Of a stretch of 32,621 nt of DNA, positions 30,040 through 32,621 are shown one piece after another. Numbering within the stretch: the stretch's first letter is position 1; the number at the start of each line of letters is the position of its first letter. Below the pieces are notes generated by a model, which worked only from the letters and a program-made list of their open reading frames with translations, ran no database searches and was not told the origin of the DNA. Position numbers and translations under genes: made by a program. This stretch comes from a virus, in the IMG/VR virus record IMGVR_UViG_3300021963_000420, positions 1-32,621 of that record. One strand, written 5' to 3'.

Positions 30040-30333
30040 TCAGCTATCCAGAATATAAGAAAATGAGGCGCTGGTGCGTGTGACCTGTACGCCGTTTAGG
30101 TAATCGATTGCGGCCTGAAATAGCTCAACCCGTTCTGTCGGTTTAAGATCGATCTGGAAGCTGGCCGATTGCCCGCCCGCTGAAGATCCTACCAGCGCAC
30201 GGCCTGATGCTGCGCCCGTCATTGCCGCATTGCGGTCAGTAGCGAGTTGGACTAGGGCGCTTGCGGTAACACCAGAGGCTTGTGCCAGGTAATTTACAGC
30301 AACGGCCCGCGTAAGTCTGCGGGAAATAGCCAT
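30040..30333 (-). CDS. gpW-like head-tail joining protein (97 aa)
   Basis: A small protein in the lambda W position, between large terminase and portal. The helix-strand-helix layout (YLAQASGVTASALVQLATDR, then SASFQIDLKPTERVELFQAA) resembles gpW, with an extra Ala-rich loop. It would close the portal after packaging. The ATG is in a TAATG overlap with the terminase stop. Sequence similarity by eye is modest, so position carries most weight. Confidence 0.6.
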   Translation of the reverse strand: MAISRRLTRAVAVNYLAQASGVTASALVQLATDRNAAMTGAASGRALVGSSAGGQSASFQIDLKPTERVELFQAAIDYLNGVQVTRTSASFSYILDS

Positions 30334-32078
30334 TACGCCTCTGAAGGTGTCAACGTTTCCGCCATTGAGGCTGTCGGCTTGATCACTTTGCCGTAGACCG
30401 CAAAGCCAGCTAGATATGTTTCGCAGTCGTATAAGTGATCCTGCCTAGATTTTATACGCACCCATTCGTAGAGATCCCTGCCAGTTTTTCGGTTAATCCG
30501 ATGCACCTTTTTGTGGCTGCTCATGTGCTCTTTGTAATCAGGCGAGACGTCATGCGCCACCTCCCACCTCGGCCCCTGCCCTCGACGTAACCATGCCAGC
30601 AGATCTTGGCAGGCCGGTGAGCTAAGGAGCAGAAGCATACAGCCAGCGTCGGTCGGTTGCTCCGATGAGTGCACCGATTTTAACCTGCCCTTCGGCGTAT
30701 CGATCCAGTAGTTAGGCCGCTCCTCGCCCTTCAATGCTTTAAATTTATACCTCGCGCATATGCGGTATGAATCGTGGGCTTCATATCCGCTATCCATCGC
30801 CGTGTGCTGTGGCTGTACACCCAACGCGTTTAGGTGTTGCGCTACGTCCTCGATCGTCCTTGCCCTGCCCTCATCGATCAATCGGCTCTGGCCGTCCCTG
30901 GTAAATGCTCTTACTACATACCAGTACCCGTCGATCTGTCGGTCTATGGCCGCCAGTTTTATATGTTCCACTTCCCATTCCTGCTTTTTGGCAAAGGCAC
31001 CGGCGGGGATGTCGATAGATTTATCGTCGTCGAATTGATCTTCCCAAGGCATCGCACTCCATCCGTTTACGAATCCCTGTAACCCATGCAGATAATGTTT
31101 CTGCGTGAGGAATTGTTTGGCGCAATCCGCGAAGGTGACGGTCGGCGAGTACCAGCTGGGCAGTCGCATGCTACGCCGGCCGCGCTCTGCGTTTGCATTT
31201 GCTGCCACCCACTTGCCCTGCTCGATCGACGTCCTGCGGTTTCCTTCACTCCACGGCTCGTTACATTTAGTGCAGTGATAGAAAGCTGTCTCGGCCACCT
31301 TCTGAAGATCCCATCGACCATCCTCTTGCCTGGCGCTGTCGGCCCATCGCACTTGCCCAAACTCCATGGCCTGAAACTCGCCGCACTTATGGCAGGGCAC
31401 ATGATAGGTTTCTTGCGTGCCCGCTTGGTAGTTCTGCCAGATATCGCCAGTGCTTAGTGTCGGCGTACTGGTCAGTACGTGCTTACGGCTAGGAAAGGCT
31501 TTGGTGCGCTCTAGCGCTAGGTTATACGCGGCAGCCTCCTTTTCTGTCGGTGGGGCAAACTTGTCCAGCTCATCCAGCACCGCAATGCACACCGGCCGCG
31601 AGCTGATGTTTGCTGGCGAGTTCGATCCAACCAGCGAGAGGGTCATGGTAGTAAACTGCATTTCTAAAATTTTAAAGTCGTCGCTATCGTATGGGAACAG
31701 TGCCCGCACCGGTTTGCATTTTTCAAAGATGGGAGTCAGTCGCGTCTCGCTGTACGACCTAGCCAGATCGGCGTTAGGCATGACCAGTAACGCTGGCGCT
31801 GGGTCGTTAGCGATTCGGTATGCCAGCCAGACCGCTAGCGTCAGCGTCTTGCCTGTCTGACTACCCCAGCAAAGCGTTACCGTATGCACGCCCGGATCGG
31901 CCAACGCCTCTAGCACGCCGGCCACGTAGGGTGTGTAGCTGGTTGAGTACAGTCCTGGGCGTGCAGTGATCCGGCTGTCCAGCTGCACGTACTTCTCGGC
32001 CCACTCGATTACGCTTGGTGGTGGCTCAAAGTTCCACCGGCTACGCTCGCGTTTTAGTAACTGCTCGGCCGCCTTCAC
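30333..32078 (-). CDS. terL: Terminase large subunit, GpA family (581 aa)
   Basis: The packaging motor and nuclease. The ATPase part has TLCWGSQTGKTLTLAVW (Walker A, about residue 70) and CIAVLDELDKF (Walker B, about 170). A zinc-ribbon-like insert carries HVPCHKCGEF and YHCTKCNEPW near 235-275. The nuclease part has aspartates in LAAIDRQIDG, TAMDSGYEAHDS and DHLYDCETYL. This is the lambda gpA type, which cuts cos sites, in agreement with the 12-bp repeat at the genome ends. GTG start overlapping the small terminase stop (GTGA). Confidence 0.9.
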   Translation of the reverse strand: MKAAEQLLKRERSRWNFEPPPSVIEWAEKYVQLDSRITARPGLYSTSYTPYVAGVLEALADPGVHTVTLCWGSQTGKTLTLAVWLAYRIANDPAPALLVMPNADLARSYSETRLTPIFEKCKPVRALFPYDSDDFKILEMQFTTMTLSLVGSNSPANISSRPVCIAVLDELDKFAPPTEKEAAAYNLALERTKAFPSRKHVLTSTPTLSTGDIWQNYQAGTQETYHVPCHKCGEFQAMEFGQVRWADSARQEDGRWDLQKVAETAFYHCTKCNEPWSEGNRRTSIEQGKWVAANANAERGRRSMRLPSWYSPTVTFADCAKQFLTQKHYLHGLQGFVNGWSAMPWEDQFDDDKSIDIPAGAFAKKQEWEVEHIKLAAIDRQIDGYWYVVRAFTRDGQSRLIDEGRARTIEDVAQHLNALGVQPQHTAMDSGYEAHDSYRICARYKFKALKGEERPNYWIDTPKGRLKSVHSSEQPTDAGCMLLLLSSPACQDLLAWLRRGQGPRWEVAHDVSPDYKEHMSSHKKVHRINRKTGRDLYEWVRIKSRQDHLYDCETYLAGFAVYGKVIKPTASMAETLTPSEA

Positions 32079-32566
32079 AGCGCCGCCTGCACTTGTCGCA
32101 TCACCTGCCCCACCTCATTCTGCACCTCGATCTGGATCTCGGCGGCCGTGCGGTGGGCGCAGATCGGTGCTAGTCGCTTTGCCATGCCCATCAGAAGCGG
32201 GATAAGGGCGTTATCGCGTCGGGCTAGAATCTTGTCGGCCTCATCGATCGGCACCATTTTGCCCTCTGCTTCATTGATATCAGGGCGATCGCCTTTCATT
32301 TTTCGCAGAGCTTCTACCACTCTAGTGTAGTCGCCGATCAGGCTAGACCGTTCCGGGCCGCTGGCCTCCTTGGCGGCTTCGCCCAAGGTGGCGGCCAGGG
32401 ATTCTAGCCGGTCGATCTCGCCGTCTAACCCTATGCCCTCGATCGGCTTCATTGGTTTTGCGTTGGGCACGCCTTGCTTTTTTTCAAGCTGGCGCCGGGC
32501 CTGCCGCAAACCGACGCCGGTGGCAGCGGCTTGAGCAAGGATTGCGGTATTCGGTCGGCGTCCCAT
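32075..32566 (-). CDS. terS: Terminase small subunit (163 aa)
   Basis: Small DNA-recognition subunit upstream of terL. The basic N-terminus (MGRRPNTAILAQAAATGVGL, then RQARRQLEKKQG) holds a helix-turn-helix-like unit. The central part has coiled-coil character (IDRLESLAATLGEAAKEASG), and the C-terminal helices would contact TerL. It starts 44 bp from the repeat at the genome end, so it probably binds a cos-adjacent site. Identified mainly by position, size and coupling to terL. Confidence 0.75.
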   Translation of the reverse strand: MGRRPNTAILAQAAATGVGLRQARRQLEKKQGVPNAKPMKPIEGIGLDGEIDRLESLAATLGEAAKEASGPERSSLIGDYTRVVEALRKMKGDRPDINEAEGKMVPIDEADKILARRDNALIPLLMGMAKRLAPICAHRTAAEIQIEVQNEVGQVMRQVQAAL

Positions 32567-32609
32567 AGGTCATTCAATGTTTTTGCGTTTTACTCAAGAA
32601 ATCATCGCA

Positions 32610-32621
32610 GGTCTTTGCCAT
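32610..32621. repeat. Right copy of 12-bp terminal direct repeat (putative cos or circular overlap)
   Basis: This exactly repeats bases 1-12. It lies 44 bp upstream of the small terminase start codon on the minus strand, as expected for a packaging site next to terS. Lambda cos also has 12-nt overhangs, but the sequence here differs, so the match is in length and position only. Confidence 0.75.

Noticed and set aside
1-32621. Integrase, excisionase, attachment site, tRNA genes, DNA polymerase
   Set aside because: None was seen on reading the translations and intergenic regions; gaps between genes are almost all under 80 bp.

Overview
The window looks like one complete genome, about 32.6 kb, of a tailed dsDNA phage (Caudoviricetes) with a long non-contractile tail. 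Every supported gene lies on the minus strand, so biological order runs from the right end of the window to the left. The first 12 bases recur exactly as the last 12, and this junction falls just upstream of the small terminase gene. That is where a lambda-type cohesive-end site would be, and the large terminase is of the lambda gpA type. No integrase, excisionase, tRNA gene or CRISPR array was seen, so a lytic lifestyle is the simplest reading. Lipoproteins, candidate spanins and a peptidoglycan peptidase point to a Gram-negative-type host. The host itself cannot be named from sequence alone. The adhesin types and small-gene style recall environmental phages, possibly of Verrucomicrobiota-like bacteria, but that is only a guess.

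Right to left, the structural block is: small and large terminase (32566-30333), a gpW-like joining protein, portal, a protease/scaffold protein, major capsid protein followed by a strong stem-loop, and a small head-tail connector (26048). Next comes a five-gene metabolic cassette (26046-21386): a two-domain GT2 glycosyltransferase, a GT9-like glycosyltransferase, a short E1-beta-like TPP enzyme subunit, a radical SAM/SPASM enzyme, and a short E1-alpha-like TPP subunit. It sits inside the morphogenesis operon and is translationally coupled end to end. The tail block follows: tail terminator-like, tail tube-like, an unknown, a tail assembly chaperone pair with a G GGA AAC slippery site as in lambda gpG/gpGT, a basic minor tail protein, a short tape measure, and a distal tail protein. 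The adhesion block follows: two paralogous attachment-domain proteins (one carrying HAF-type repeats), a 748-residue fibre or baseplate protein, a small fibre-associated protein, and a BspA-type leucine-rich repeat protein. A PAPS-dependent sulfotransferase comes next.

The lysis block (11421-9788) packs two small lipoproteins, three small membrane proteins and an M15 endolysin into overlapping genes. Beyond it lie a MazG-like protein, a metallophosphoesterase, a winged-helix-like protein and a run of small genes. The replication and recombination block (7315-1163) holds a VSR/resolvase-like nuclease, an ssDNA-binding protein, a PD-(D/E)XK exonuclease, a 3D-domain cell wall enzyme, a helix-turn-helix protein, an AT-rich islet with a putative nuclease, and a primase-helicase. 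The primase-helicase is followed by a 149-bp intergenic region with six copies of GTGCARTAA in both orientations (operator or origin), then by a helix-turn-helix protein and one last unknown gene.

No stretch longer than 300 bases lacks a gene. Adjacent genes very often overlap by the four bases ATGA or GTGA, so most of the genome is probably read as long, translationally coupled operons. The most notable features are the glycan/TPP/radical-SAM cassette with the separate sulfotransferase, the frameshift signal, the six-copy repeat cluster and the cos-like ends.
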